Source: Protea cynaroides (taxonomy: Eukaryota > Streptophyta > Magnoliopsida > Proteales > Proteaceae). Taken from it: DNA of 64,000 nt. The translations under genes were made by a program, and so were the position numbers. Position 1 is the first letter of the stretch, and every line of letters starts with the position of its first letter. The notes beneath the pieces were generated by a model. The model did no database searches. It was not told the DNA's origin and worked only from the letters and a program-made list of their open reading frames with translations. The DNA lies in the NCBI GenBank assembly GCA_028583415.1, contig CM053269.1:25659477-25723476 (forward strand), given 5' to 3'. Positions 23,027 to 35,416 of the stretch are shown here, one piece after another.

Positions 23027-25743
23027 TGTCACACCCCAAAAACCATGACGTTTTGGTATGACCATGGGTTCCTCACAGTGCAAGTACTTCATATCATAAT
23101 CTATTCATAGTACTTACATTTCACAACTCTTCCATCAATCACAACACAGACTAATGGGATCATCAGAGTCAAATCAGGATAACAATGGAAATAAATAAAT
23201 AGAACCAGAAGCCATATATACTATGATAGATATATTCCATAAAAGTTTATCTATTTAGAAACTACGACATAAATAAGACATTATCAAGTACTTAATATTT
23301 AAATAAAACCATCATGGGTCAAACAATGCCTCGAGACAAAGTAAATAACTAAACTGAAATTTAAGTAAGTCTTAATGAAATCTTGTCTCTCAGATAGAAG
23401 CATCTTCATATCTTCACCAGAGCTTATTCCTTAGCTATAGAGACAATCATCACATTCACACGAAGGATCATGCGAATCATCTTCAAATACTTATGCTTCA
23501 AACACTGCATTATCAACAATATCAATACCTGCAAAAAAAATTTAAAAATTTATACATACAAGGGGTGAGCAAAACCACACGCTCAGTGAGAAATTACCAC
23601 ACATGCATGAATAATTTATTAAGGTTTATATGGTCTGTGAACTAGCAGGCATAAGTCGTGTCACACCTAAACCTGGTAATGAATACTCAAGCATGGGTGA
23701 GGTGAATTAAACACGGTTACGCCGCATGTGAAACATTATCCAAAGAACGAAGATACAATCCAAGTACACCGACCTGGCATCATACCAAGATTCCCCCATC
23801 ATAGGCTTCCTCCTTGCATCACAATAATAAGCCTCATTTTATTTCTCCGGGTGCATGCCCACTCCATCGTACGAGCACTTAAACTGGACTCATCCCTAGC
23901 TCTCACATGAGACATTAGAGGCTGGCTCCCAGTCCATGTCCAGAACCATGCTCCAGTTGTGAAAGAGTCTGAAACCATGGCTGGTCCAAACATAATCTTA
24001 TGCCAATACTTAAACCCCTATTGGCAAGGGTTGCCTATCACGGGATATTGAAACCTAAACCAAGAGCATTACTAATGCAGATACCAGTATCTTAGCTTAA
24101 TGGACCAAGATGAGCCGTCTAATTCTAACCATCCTGATCTACAAGGACACAAGCGAATGAAAAACAATCATGATATCAAACATGCACATGTTATCAAACA
24201 ATCCATATCCTATCAATCCAATATAGAGTTAATAATATGCAATAATGCATGAACAATTATCACAGTTATTGGATGGTATGTTATCAGACAGTAATCTAAA
24301 TAAGCAATAAGCACTTGCGCACAGAAAATAAGAAAATAAAACAAAACTAATCCCTCACCTTGATTGAAGCTTCAATCAAAACAAGCTTGCTGTTCACAGG
24401 TGGTCGATGGAGGTGGTCGATTATTTGAGGTAGTTGATCAGGCTTATTTTATCAACAGGTTATGTATTTTGGTCTATATTGATTCCAGAGGCTTGCACCT
24501 CTTTAGGATCACTTCTATAGAAATTTTATAATAGGTTTCAACCACTGGTTAGGATAGAATCATATTCCCATAGTTTATATGCAAGTATGGTTCTCGATTG
24601 TGAATGTCGGCTATGCAATCATACGTGCTTACACTCTTGGGAATACATTCTAATTAAACCAATCATTCTACGATGTTTATTACATCATTCTTGAGGTATG
24701 GGATGATCAACTTAGTCCAAAAGGTCAATTGGGATAGAAAATACCAAGTTTTCACCCTACTGTGACTCGGGTGGTCAATCACGTATGGGAGGTTGATTAG
24801 GCCAGTTTTGTTAACTGCCCCCATCAATCCCCTCCTACCAGTGAGCTCAAACTGATATTAATTTGATCCGATCTCCATGGTACGGGGTCGAGGGCAATCC
24901 TAGAGGGTTTCTAAGGGTCTGTACTATATTAATGACTACTTCCCATCAATAATTCCACATTATAACCCCATATTATAATCTACATTCATTCCTTTACATC
25001 AGTTTAACTATCATAAGCATTAGTAGGCAATTCTACCTTAATGGTCATTAATGGCTATTGGAATTTTATTCCAACATGATCAGAGGTTGGGTTTTACCTT
25101 ATAAGATCACAATAGGGTTGTTTGAGGTAAGGAAAGAATAGTTTGGAGGTTACCTTATAGCTTATCCAATTGTTGATACAGCAAGAAGCTTGATGGAGGA
25201 CCTTCGATGGTGGTTCTTCCTTTTTTTTCTTCCTTCAGTCTTGTTCTAATTCTCTCTCTCTCTCTCCCAAAACATGTCAGACCATATAATGTTCTTAATT
25301 TAAGGTTTTAGACAATTTTTATTAGGGAGTTATCCAAGAGTTTGAGTTGCATTGCAACTCCTCTCTTGAGAGTCCTACTTTAAGTAAAAGAGTAATAGAG
25401 GAGGTTTAAAGGTTGTCAACTGACAATCCAACACTGTCAAGGATGGATCCCACGTGATTTGGGATGATCATGGGTGCTTGGGACCCAGTTAGAACCATGC
25501 CCAACTAATTAGACTCAAATTAGCTCAATTCTGGGATCAGGTGGTTGATCACAGTATGGGTGGTCGATCAAGCTCATTTCAATGACCACCATAGTTGACC
25601 GCCAAACTCAAATTGATTCAGGTTGGCCAAGTCATGGTTGGTTCGACTATTTTACCCCAAAGCTTTCACACTAAAAGTAAGAGGGTTTTGACTCTTACCT
25701 AGAGTTCAATACACTCCAATGTAGATATGGATGTTAGGCTTGT
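23027..25743 (-). mobile_element. Element F: old solo LTR in reverse orientation within element E gag
   Basis: It begins tgtcacacccc, the reverse of a TGTGACA LTR end. It is flanked by the 6-bp word gtcggc on both sides (23021-23026 and 25744-25749), and gag reading resumes after it. No internal domains are present, so it is a solo LTR. The right end does not show a clean TG terminus, so that border is approximate. The LTR carries the small ORF in divergent form (23431-23529) and GGTGGTCGATCA-like words near 24400, 24770 and 25550. Confidence 0.6.
23431..23529 (-). pseudogene. Divergent copy of the conserved LTR reading frame (F)
   Basis: The minus strand reads, after a T-tract and gcag acceptor-like site, Gly-Ile-Asp-Ile-Val-Asp and ends EDDSHDPSCECDDCLYS before a TAA. 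The frame is 32 codons with one internal TAA, about eight codons shorter than the other families. Retention of the Asp-x-Ser-Cys-Glu-Cys-x-x-Cys tail in such a different LTR is the main sign that the peptide matters. Confidence 0.5.
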
Positions 25744-26769
25744 GTCGGCAGAAGAACCTGTTATATGAGAAAAATTCAAATTAGCCAGTATTTTTGGATG
25801 CGGGTTTCACATCAGCTCTAATTTAATAACTTCCCAGTTGGTTCCATCAGAAATTTTGACAAATTGAGAGATTGGTTCTTCGAGCATTTTCTGATTCAAG
25901 CGGCACCCATCAAGACATCCACCAACCTACGCAATCAAGCAGAACCTGGATGAGACCTTTAGAGCTTTCCTCACTAGGTTCAATATTGAAGCCCTGTAGA
26001 TAAAGAATCTAGATCAGGCTGTAATTGCTTTAGCTCTGTCAGCTAGAATAAAAGATGGGGATCTCTTGAAGTAGATTCACAAGAGGCGACCAACCGATCT
26101 CACCGACTTGCAAGCTCGGTATGAAAAATATGTAGCCGCTAACAACGCCTTACTCATAACACAGAAGAAAGGGAAGAATACAGTGGGCGTGGACAAGAAG
26201 TAGAGCGACTCATAGGCTAGGAACCTGACTTCCAATGAACCATCCAAAAAATAGAAGATAGGTAAGGATGGTTATCCGGGGAAACAGGTAGCAAAGGTAG
26301 AGTTCAACTGGGATGCATTCACACCTCTGAATATTTCCATGTCAAAAGTAATGAATAATATGAAGGATACGAAGCTAGAACTCCTAGAACCACTAAAGAT
26401 GAAAGCAGATCAGAAGCGTCGGTCCTCCAAAAAATACTGTAAGTACCACCGTGGCAATGGTCATGACACTGATAGGTGCCGAGCTATGAGATATGCAATT
26501 GAAGACCTGATCAAATGTGACCATATAAAAGAGTATGTGGATAAGCCTTAGATTAAAAGTTGACAGAAGTGAAAACAACCTTCGGATTATAAGACTGATG
26601 CAGAACCACAACGAGGCCGCAATGATCAGGACGACTCCGAAGTGGACCCTTTGGATTCACCCCCAGGTGTCGTCCATCTGTATGGGGCGCCACCTCTCCT
26701 CCAGATTCACTTGGAGGAGAGGATTTGATTCCAACGATATCTCCTTCTCCCATGCTTTTTTTTTTTTTT

Positions 26770-27690
26770 TGTGAAATAAAAATCTTTTGCTCAAAAGAAG
26801 ATGGACCAGCCGTAGTGCCCACTGTACAAGGATTAGTGAGCCACGGAGTAGAAATGAGCCAGTTAACCTCCCCCAATGTGGTTAACGCCCTTCGGGCAAG
26901 GGGATGGGCCACCCCATTAATCTCCCTTGGAATAACATTAAAACTAACAAATTCTACCCTTTCCGCAAATAAGCGGATATCCTTTACAATAGATCACAAA
27001 AAAAATCACCCCCAGAGTTTTCCCTGTTAATCATCTTATTTACTTCAAGACAGTCAAATTCGACCTCGATCTTCAAGTGACCTGCATTGAGAGCGTGAAG
27101 TAAGCCTGTTCTGATTGCAATTGCCTCTCCCATTGCAATCGATGAGAAAGGAACTTGAGAAGAAACTGCCAAAAGAGGAGAGCCATCTGAACCCCACACT
27201 ATAAAGCCAATGCCACTCCGATGCTGGTCTACTTGCAAGGTTGCATTTGAGTTGAGTTTAACAAATTTCACTGTGGGAGATTGCCACGTCAACATTGTTA
27301 AAGCCCTGCTCCTCGTCGACTCCTGGGCTACAGGAATCGAAAGATTAGTGGCTTGCAAATATTCTCAGCAAGCCTGTTCTGCTCTCACCACGACCTCCAT
27401 AGGTGAACGATCATGATGCTCAAAATACAACTCATTCCTTGCAAGCCATAAATGCCAGCAGGTGAAGGTAACCACCATATCTCCTTGGAACCATATTAAA
27501 AGATGACAAAGAACAGAGCCTTTTCATACAATTTTAAAGTGTTTGCAATGGACAGTGATTGCCATGGAAGAACCCAACCAAACCGCCTTAGCATAGGTAT
27601 AATTGAGAAGAATGTGGTCTATTGTTTCAGTCTCCATTCCACACCTCTTGCATAAGCAGTCAACCTGAATTTGCCTCCTGCATAAACAAG
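26770..27690 (-). pseudogene. LINE copy 1 zf-RVT and RNase H region
   Basis: Zinc-binding residues (CRRC-like with later His/Cys, near 27660-27600) lead into WLARNELYFEHH. The RNase H-like domain then has KLNSNATLQ, GIGFIVWGSDG, AIAIRTGL and EFDCLEV (27358-26984). The C-terminal motif PREINGVAHPLARRAL is near 26940-26890. One stop lies within the linker (near 27365). It resembles RVT_3 of plant L1 LINEs. Confidence 0.65.
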
Positions 27691-27697
27691 TAATCTC

Positions 27698-28027
27698 TTA
27701 TTTTGAAACTTTATTTAATAAAAAATCGATAAAATACAACATAACTTGAACCCCATACCTGGTATTCCAAACTACCGGTAAGCTTTCCGTGACTGCCTCA
27801 TGACGTCTATAAGGCTTACTTGAAATGATTTTTCCTATAAGAGTGAGATCTGGTTGAAAGGGAGAGGTTACTAAAACTTCATCTCCAATCACCACCGAAT
27901 CATTATCTTCTGGCTCAGCACCACCAGCATGGCGACTATATTCAGCCTGAGTCTTCAACTGATCAGCCTCTGGTTCTTTAGGTTCATGCATGTCACCCGA
28001 AGATATAGGAATAATGTTTTTGTCCAT
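27698..28027 (-). pseudogene. LINE copy 1 ORF1 N-terminal fragment
   Basis: 109 codons starting MDKNIIPISSGD, with an acidic stretch and then LTLIGKIISSKPY and VWNTRYGVQ. This matches the start of the DUF4283-type domain of plant L1 ORF1 proteins by wording. It is truncated by the internal deletion. Confidence 0.5.
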
Positions 28028-28131
28028 CTCTAAGGAAGACAGACGATCACAAATTAAGGAAGAGAAAGGATAGTCGCAAGGGAGAGAGAACTCAGGGCAC
28101 CGTGCCTACTGCGGGGAAGGACACTCCGCGC

Positions 28132-29235
28132 GGGAAATAAAAAACAATAAGCATTATCTCCTCCCGAGATTAGGCATAGACAATCCAATATGCATCAAAT
28201 TAAGAGTGTGAAAACTTGGCCCAAATCAAAAACCAAACCGAACCCATCCCGTTTCAGCCTGGGCCAATAAGGGCCAGCCCGATATTAGGCCCGGACCAAA
28301 CATGAGCCCAAACCGATATAACCCTATTGTAGTGCCTATATAAAGCCATGGCTACTTACTAGTATAGAACATTTGTTGGGTTCCAAAAAAAAAAAAATAT
28401 TTATCAGATCATGCTTATTTGTTTCGATGAACTGATCGTTAGATCAATCTTATGGGGGTTTTTTTATTTTATTTTATTTTTCTTTTATAATTAACATTCT
28501 AGTCTAATGAAAATCTTAAAATAATATTTTTTTAATATATTTAAAACTACTATATTCATCATCATTTCTTGCCCGATATATATATATTTCTTCAAACATT
28601 CAATTTTCTCTACTGTTCCTAAATAATCGATTCTCCAATATATCTATCTCATCGTCTTCTTGCTCATTTTCTTGGGTGAGTCTGGTTGTCTGGATATTTT
28701 AAATTTTTTCTTCCGGGCCATAAGGTCAGCTTCATAGCTGCTAACAGTTTGAAAACCAAACCTAGTCCGTTGCCGACCCGGTAGGCTTAGTCTGATAAAG
28801 GATCAAAATCGAACCAAACCGATAACTATCGGTTGCGGGCTGAGTTTCTCAAACCGATAACTTATAGGACTAGTCTTGAACTGCACTTACTGAAATCAAA
28901 CAATCCAGATCAAAACCGATCCATTGACACCCCTACATCGAATCATATGGTCAATGTCACAAGAAATACAATAAAAAAAGAAAAAAAATTATAATTATAC
29001 GTAATGTCCTAAAGACATGTCTAACAAGGTGCTGTTGTATGTCCATGCAGCTAATATTCCCTAAAAGATGTCGTTACCAAACATCATCAAGATCCAATGC
29101 TGTAGACTGATCTCTTGTGACTACCCCCTAAAACCCTAAAACACCAAATCAGACACCCACACAAATATCTAGATGACAGTTAGCCCGCCTGATGACGTCT
29201 GTCCGTTAACGTTTTATAACGATGTCTAGATCCAC
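28132..29235. other. No gene seen: repeat-like sequence
   Basis: It contains T/A tracts, a short (ta)n at about 28578-28586, and 'accaaaccgaac'/'attgacacccct' phrases (28220-28330, 28745-28945) like those at 19650-19955. No ORF has recognisable homology. Confidence 0.5.
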
Positions 29236-29379
29236 ATCCTCTCCTCCAAGAGAATCTGGAGGAGAGGTGACACCCCATACGGATGGACAACACTTGGGGG
29301 TCGGATTAATCCAACCCCCAAGTGTCGTCCATCCGTATGGGGCGCCACCTCTCCTCCAGATTCTCATGGAGGAGAGGAT
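29236..29379. repeat. 144-bp near-perfect palindrome
   Basis: Two arms of about 72 bp are inverted copies with roughly six mismatches, meeting at ggattaatcc (29303-29312). The transcript would fold into a long hairpin. One arm also occurs beside LINE copy 1 (about 26653-26725). Confidence 0.85.
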
Positions 29380-29410
29380 TTGAATCCAACGATGTCTCCT
29401 TCCCCATGCT

Positions 29411-30256
29411 TTTTTTTTTTTTTTTGTGAAATAGAAATCTATTGCTCAAAAGAAGATGGACCAGCCATAGTGCCCACTATACAAAGATTAGTGAGCCCAG
29501 AGTAGAAATGAGCCAGTTAACCTCCCCCAATGTGGTTAACGCCCTTCAGGCAAGGGGATGGGCCACACCATTAATCTCCCTTGGAATAACATTAAAACTA
29601 ACAAATTCTACCCTTTCCGCAAATAAGCTGATATCCTTTACAATAGATCACAAAAAAAAATCACCCCTAGAGTTTTCCCTGTTAATCATCTTTTTTACTT
29701 CAAGACAGTCAAATTCGACCTTGATCTTCAACTGACTTGCATTTAGAGCATGAAGTAAGTCTGTTCTAATTGCAATTGCCTCTCCCATTGCAATTGATGA
29801 GAAAGGAACTTGAGAAGAAACTGCCAAAAGAGGAGAGCCATCTGAACCCCACACTATAAAGCCAATGCCACTCCGATGCTGGTCTACTTGCAAGGTTGCA
29901 TTTGAGTTGAGTTTAACAAATCTCACTGAGGGAGATTGCCACGTCAACATTGTTAAAGCCCTACTCCTCGTCGACTCCTGGGCTACAGGAATCGAAAGAT
30001 TAGTGGCTTGCAAATATTCCCAGCAAGCCTGTTCTGCTCTCACCACGACCTCCATAGGTGAACAATCATGATGCTCAAAATACAACTCATTCCTTGCAAG
30101 CCATAAATGCCAGTAGGTGAAGGTAACCACCATATCTCCTTGGAACCATATTAAAAGATGACAAAGAACAGAGCCATTCATACAATTTTATAGCCAGATT
30201 GCAATGGACAGTGATTGCCATCGAAGAACCCAACCAAACCGCCTTAGCATAGGTAC
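29411..30256 (-). mobile_element. LINE copy 2 3' end, interrupted by element G
   Basis: It is closely similar to LINE copy 1 from the poly(A) (T's at about 29411-29425) through the RNase H and zinc-binding regions. It stops exactly at the LTR of G (30257). Its 5' part should lie beyond G, outside the window. Confidence 0.75.
29440..30256 (-). pseudogene. LINE copy 2 RNase H region
   Basis: The open frame 30181-29648 encodes WLARNELYFEHH, the RNase H-like core (KLNSNATLQ, GIGFIVWGSDG, EFDCLEV) and then a stop. The PRE-x-N-GVAH end follows in decayed form. It is more complete than copy 1 over the linker, since it lacks that copy's stop. Confidence 0.65.
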
Positions 30257-32399
30257 TGTCACACCTCAATTCCGACTGAACCAGAAGTATGAGTGAACCA
30301 TCACTGAACCAACGGTTCACACCAGGATCTCAATAAGACCGTGTCCACTCATACAAACCATTGCACATAACCATAATCAGAATAAAATAAAATACAACGG
30401 AAGTCTTAAATTAAATGCTGAGTACTCTATTGATAATTTAAATAATATATCCAATTATTCTCCACACCAAAACATAAAAAATTATCCTTACATCAATTGT
30501 ATCTCCAACTGAAAATAAATAAACATAAATTAAATCAACATCCTAGAGGTACACGCAGAAAGGGCACTCGCATGAAGCATCATGCTCGTCCTCTCCTGCT
30601 TGCATTTCTAAAGCAGCAACACCTCCATACGCCGGAGCATCCATGTAGTCCTCCACAGTATAACCTGCACCAACATCTAAAAACATGTATATATATACAG
30701 GATGAGCTCACAACTTAGCTCTGTAAGACAATCAGACAATGTAACAAACACATGCATGAGTAACATTCACATTATGGTCTGGTTTTAAGTTTGCAATGTG
30801 CTATAGAAAGGATTGGCGGCCACCGCACCTATATACACGAGTGTGTGAAGCCGCCCAATGGATCAAACACCACTGTCGTCCCATATGCACCCACCATGGA
30901 ATAGAGATAGAGCTAAAGCGTTCGGATCAAACACAGCCAACACTTCCCCTGATGCCCTACCCATACCAACACGTAAGCCCCTATTGGCGAAGACTTGCAA
31001 ACTAGGCTCGCAACTAACCAATCCTATATGTCATTACAGTAGGCCCTATCCCAACATAACTCCATACGGCATAGAGATAGAGCTAGAGTCTAGTGGCCAG
31101 GCCGGAGACCACAGTGCCACTTCCTCCCCCTAATACCCTACCCACACCAAGCATGCTAAGATAGAAGCGATACGAAAAGGTGCTAGTGTGAGGAATGATC
31201 CCAGACCCCAGGCCCTTCCCATTCTACACACCAACGAAAACAATCACATGTCTAACAGTCACATCCTAGCATAGCGAGTATGCATGAACAATATAATAAC
31301 TGAAAGTAAGATGACATGTGAGTATGCACAAACATTAGTCCATAGAATTATAATTATTAACAACGTTTTACTGTTATTAAATTATTAGGGTTTATGTCCA
31401 ATTCCCTTACCTGATGCTTGATTGATAGCTTGCTCCGCGTCACAGAATCCAAACTTGCTATCACAAGGTCCTACACGATGTTAGGGTTGAGTTAAAATAG
31501 TTTTTCTTAGGGTTTGCATTGGTCGGAAAACCAACAAGGTCAAACACTCCTCATAGAGCAGACCAGACGCAGGTACCGGCCACGGCACTGTGGGGAAAGG
31601 TGCGACCGGTATCCGGTCCCCACAGACCAGACTCTGAGAGATACCGGTAGCATAGGGTGCGACCGGTATGTCTCCGAAGGACCATACACTCGATTCTCGC
31701 CTTTCGTCGGTCACCCCCTATAGATTCTAGGGTTTCTCCTATACATTCTAGGTCTGAGCACTGAGTTAGAGTTGTTTTCAACTCCATTCAAGTCCTAGTT
31801 TCGATGATCTTCAACCTAGAACTTGAATCTTGGGTTTACCGACTGGATTAGGGTTGACGATAAAATATGGTTTAGATCAATACCTCGTCTTACATGATAT
31901 TGATCTAATCATGACTAACCATTCTAGAATGCTTAACGTAGAGGAAGGTTTAAGCACTTACCGTTGGTTCGCGGTAATGTGTTCTTCGTCCAACGGCAAT
32001 GGCGGCTCTTCCCTCTCCTTCCTTAGCTCCTTCTCCTTCTTCAATCTCTTTCTCCTCTCTAGGGTTTGTGAGGATCAATGAAAGGGATTTAAAGAGGTTT
32101 AGGGGTCCTTATATAGACTAGGGTTGAGTTTAGGAAGCCCCCTAACATTAGGAAAGTCCTTCGGTTTAGAATTTGGAAAGTGGGACCCGCAGAGATCCGT
32201 TTTCGGATCTAAGTGGTCTGCTTGCGCAGCCATACTGGTCGACCGATACCATCGATTGGTATGAAATATTTATCATATATGGGTCCATTATTGTACCTGG
32301 TTGTCATCCATTCATCCCGTCTGGTCCGGTGATGATTGGAAGACCTGTTACGACATGAATTAAAGGTTTAGATTGGGTTCATGGAGTGCGGGTTTTACA
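30257..32399 (-). repeat. Element G 3' LTR (2.14 kb)
   Basis: The minus strand starts tgtaaaacccg at 32399 and ends tgtgaca at 30257. A TATATAAG box lies at 32109-32116. ACCGGT and GACCGGT words lie at about 31570-31670 and 32235-32265. Donor-like ag|gtaaggg lies near 31410. It carries the small ORF at 30543-30665. It is related to but distinct from the C LTR. Confidence 0.88.
30543..30665 (-). CDS. Conserved 40-codon LTR reading frame, copy G
   Basis: The minus strand reads GYTVEDYMDAPAYGG, then an acidic part, then SCECPFCVYL and TAG. It keeps all three Cys of the tail, whereas the C copy has Tyr for the second. A gtgcag acceptor-like site precedes it, with gagct..agctc hairpin arms further upstream (about 30705-30722). 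Confidence 0.55.
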   Translation of the reverse strand, partial: GYTVEDYMDAPAYGGVAALEMQAGEDEHDASCECPFCVYL

Positions 32400-32500
32400 A
32401 CTTCCCTACCCTTAAAAGAAATTTCGTCCCCGAAATTTGCATCTAGGTTTCACAACTCCTCCACCCTTAAAATAAATTTTGGCCTTGAAATTTGTACGTA
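32400..32500 (-). promoter_or_regulatory. Polypurine tract, tandemly duplicated, element G
   Basis: The minus strand has aagggtagggaag next to the LTR (32400-32413) and a second ttttaagggtggaggag (about 32455-32471). Each is preceded by an AATTTCG..AAATTT type segment. About 50 bp appear duplicated, including the first bases of the LTR. Confidence 0.65.
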
Positions 32501-35416
32501 CTTTGATCGTCGAAAAGGTTAGGTATTCCTTTCGCATCGCATTCTCTTCCTCCCAAGTGATTTCTTCTACATCTTGGCTTTTCCAATGCGCTTTCACATA
32601 ATGGATATCTTTGCTTTGGAGATGTTTTACCTTTCGGCTTGTGAGCATCACAGGTACCACTTCAAATATCAAGTCCTCTGTCAAGTCTGGTGGGTCTGCT
32701 GTCAAGATGTGCGATGGATCCCTGACATACTTCTTCAATAAAGAAACATGGAGCACATCGTGAACGCTTGACATGGATGGTGGTAGAGCCAGTTGATATG
32801 CCACGTTACCATGTCTGGTCAAAATCTCGTATGGTCCCATATACCTGGGGCATAGCTTCCCCTTCTTACCAAACCGTTTCAGACCTCGCACAGGTGATAT
32901 CTTCAAGAACACCTTATCACCCACTATGAACTCCAGATCTCGACGTCGGTTATCTGCATAGTGCTTTTGTCAAACTTAAGCTGTCTTCACTCTTTCCTTG
33001 ATTTGATCAATCACTCAACAAGTTTCTTCGATGAACTCCGGTCCTACAATCCTTCTCTCTCCCACCTCATTCCATAACAGAGGTGTACAACATTTCTTCC
33101 CATACAGTGCCTCATATGGAGCCATTTGGATCGTAGCCTGGTAACTATTGTTATAAGCAAACTCGATGAGCGATAGCTTCTCGTCCCAAGCTCCTTTGAA
33201 ATCTAGGGCACACGCTTGGAGCATATCTTCTAAGATTTAAATAGTTCTTTCTGACTGCCCGTCTGTCTGAGGATGAAAAGCTATACTAAACTTCAACTTA
33301 GTTCCCATGGCTTTCTGTAATCCTTCCCAGAACTTTGATGTAAAATGGGGATCTCTGTCAGATACTATACTCTCTAGGACGCCATGAAGTCTGACTATAT
33401 TATCCACATATAGCTTGGCCAGCTTCTCCATGGTATACTGAGGTCTGACAGCCATGAATCAAGCTGTCTTGGTAAGTCGATCGACTATAACCCATACGGC
33501 ATCCACTGACCTTGGTGTCAAGGGTAGGCCAGTGATGAAATCCATTGTGATACAATCCCACTTTCATACTAACTCTGGTAGTGGTTGTAGCAAACCTACG
33601 GGTCTCTGTCTTTCTGCTTTAATTTGCTGGTAATTCAGACATTGGAATACGAATCGAGCTACATCCTCCTTCATACCCCTCCACCAATATAGTCTTCTTA
33701 AATCATGGTACATCTTGGTGCTTCCTGGATGTACCGAATATGGGGTGTAATGAGCTTCTGTCATAACTTTATCTCGGATATTTGAGTTCTCACTTTTTGG
33801 TATACATAATAATCCACGATACCTGAGTACCTTGTCTGAATCTAAGGTAAAGTCAGGTTGTTTTTACCCTTCTCTAGATCTTCTTGCACAGTCTTGAGGT
33901 GTGGATCCTGTAGGATTACTACTTTTACCTCATCTATTAGATCCAATGAGATCTTCAAAGCTGCGAACATCAATGTGAACTTATGAATTAAGCTCTGTTC
34001 CACTGGATCTCTTGCAGTATCTAATATATACTCTTTATCATTCTCTATTGAGCCTGAGGCTGCAGCACACAAGGCAGCGTTTGTACTAGGTCTTGCCTCA
34101 GGTTTCAATGCCCACTTTCTGCTTAAGGCATCAACCACAACGTTTGCCTTACTCGGATGGTACTGGATGTCACAATCATAATCTTTTAATAGCTCCAACC
34201 ATCTCCTCTGTCTCATATTCAGATCCTTCTGAGTAAAAAGGTAAGTTAAACTCTTGTGATCCGACTTAATCTGAAACTTTTCACCATAAAGGTAGTGCTT
34301 CCAAGTCTTGATTGCGTAAATGACCGTTGCTGACTCCAGATCATGCGTAGGATAGTTCTTCTCATGCTCTTTCAACTGTCTTGATGCATAGGCAATCACC
34401 TGTTCTCTTTGCATCAACACACATCCAAGACCCAACCCTGAGGCATCCGTATATAAGCTAAACGGCAAGCCTGGTGTTGGGATGGTCAAGATAGGTGCAG
34501 AGACTAGTCTTGACTTCAAGGTTTGAAAGCACTTCTCACACTCATCTATCCATATAAACTTTTCTCCTTTCTTGGTTAGTCTGGTAAGTGGAACGGTGAT
34601 TCTTGAGTAGTCTTCCACGAATCTTCTATAGTAACCAGCCAATCCAAGGAAACTATGAATCTCTGCAACTGATTTCGGTGCATCTCATCCTACTATAGCT
34701 ACGATCTTGCTTGGATCTACCTTGATACTGTCTGTAGATACACGTGACCCAAGAAGGACACTTCCTTCAATCAAAATTCACACTTCTTGAACTTGGTGTA
34801 AAGCTTCTCCCTTCTTAGCCGTTGTAGGGCTGCTCTCAAATGTGTTGCATGAGTCTCCTTTTCCTTTAAGTAGACCAAGATGTCGTCAATGAATACGATG
34901 ACCGAAGTGTCTAACATGTCATGAAACACTCGGTTCATCAGTTCCATGAACAACACTGGAGCATTAGTCAACCCGAATGACATTACCAGGAACTCAGAAT
35001 GCCCATACCTTGTTCTAAAAGCAGTCTTCAGAATATCTATTGCCTTGATCTTCAATTGGTGATACCCTGATCTAAGATAAATCTTCGAGAAAACCTTTGC
35101 ACCCTGCAACTGGTCGAACAGATCATCGATCCTAGGCAAAGGATATCGGTTCTTGATGGTTAACTTGTTCAACTCTCGATAGTCTATACATAGTCGTACG
35201 CTACCGTCCTTCTTCTTTACGAACAGTACAGGTGCTCCCCATGGCGATATACTGGGTCATATGAAACCCTTATCTAGTAACTCTTGTAACTGGGTCTTCA
35301 ACTCCTTTAATTCTTTAGGGGCCATCCTGTATGGTGCCTTAGACACCAGCGTCGACCCTGGCATGAGGTCTATTACGAACTCTGTAGCCCTGTCTAGAGG
35401 TAGACCTGGTAGATCC
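32420..35416 (-). pseudogene. pol: pol (RT to chromodomain), element G, first segment
   Basis: Reading from 35416 downward: RATEFVIDLMPG, RT (FIDD near 34885), RNase H (YTDASG near 34460), the integrase zinc region (near 33740-33600), the integrase core (about 33560-33060) and a chromodomain (about 32640-32510). Stops interrupt Arg, Gln and Trp codons (for example 35257 and several between 33764 and 32950), and one frameshift lies near 34770. The reading frame at 35487-35417 belongs to the C LTR, not to G. Confidence 0.88.

Larger units (their letters stand above)
21983..26651 (+). pseudogene. gag: Tat-like gag, split by LTR F
   Basis: The segments read NHFTLPKIDPYDGTS near 22875, then LTLKGLGR up to 23026. 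After LTR F it resumes with RNFDKLRDWFFEHFL near 25850, ETFRAFLTRFNIEAL near 25960 and a zinc-knuckle-like CKYHRGNGHDTDRC near 26447. This wording is that of Tat-group gag proteins. Many stops and frame changes make it inactive. The 5' part (22324-22557) is an acidic stretch with an open frame. Confidence 0.7.
21269..26660 (+). mobile_element. Element E: Tat-like Ty3-gypsy, 5' LTR and gag only
   Basis: A 645-bp LTR is followed by a tttggcatccaccgtgggg primer region typical of Tat-group elements, then a decayed gag. The gag is split by LTR F (23027-25743). The right end is cut by LINE sequence near 26660, so pol is absent from the window. Confidence 0.75.
26660..28131 (-). mobile_element. LINE copy 1 (L1-like), internally deleted
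   Basis: Reading on the minus strand, an ORF1 N-terminus (27698-28027) is followed directly by the reverse-transcriptase zinc-binding region and RNase H domain (27660 down to 26770), then a poly(A) seen as T's at about 26758-26770. The central part with the endonuclease and RT core is missing, with the junction near 27660-27700. About 100 bp beyond the poly(A), to 26660, is shared with LINE copy 2. The 5' end near 28131 is approximate. Confidence 0.65.

Noticed and set aside
27210..27416. Plus-strand frames over the LINE copies (27210-27416, 29865-30071)
   Set aside because: They are the reverse shadow of the minus-strand RNase H domain, duplicated with it.
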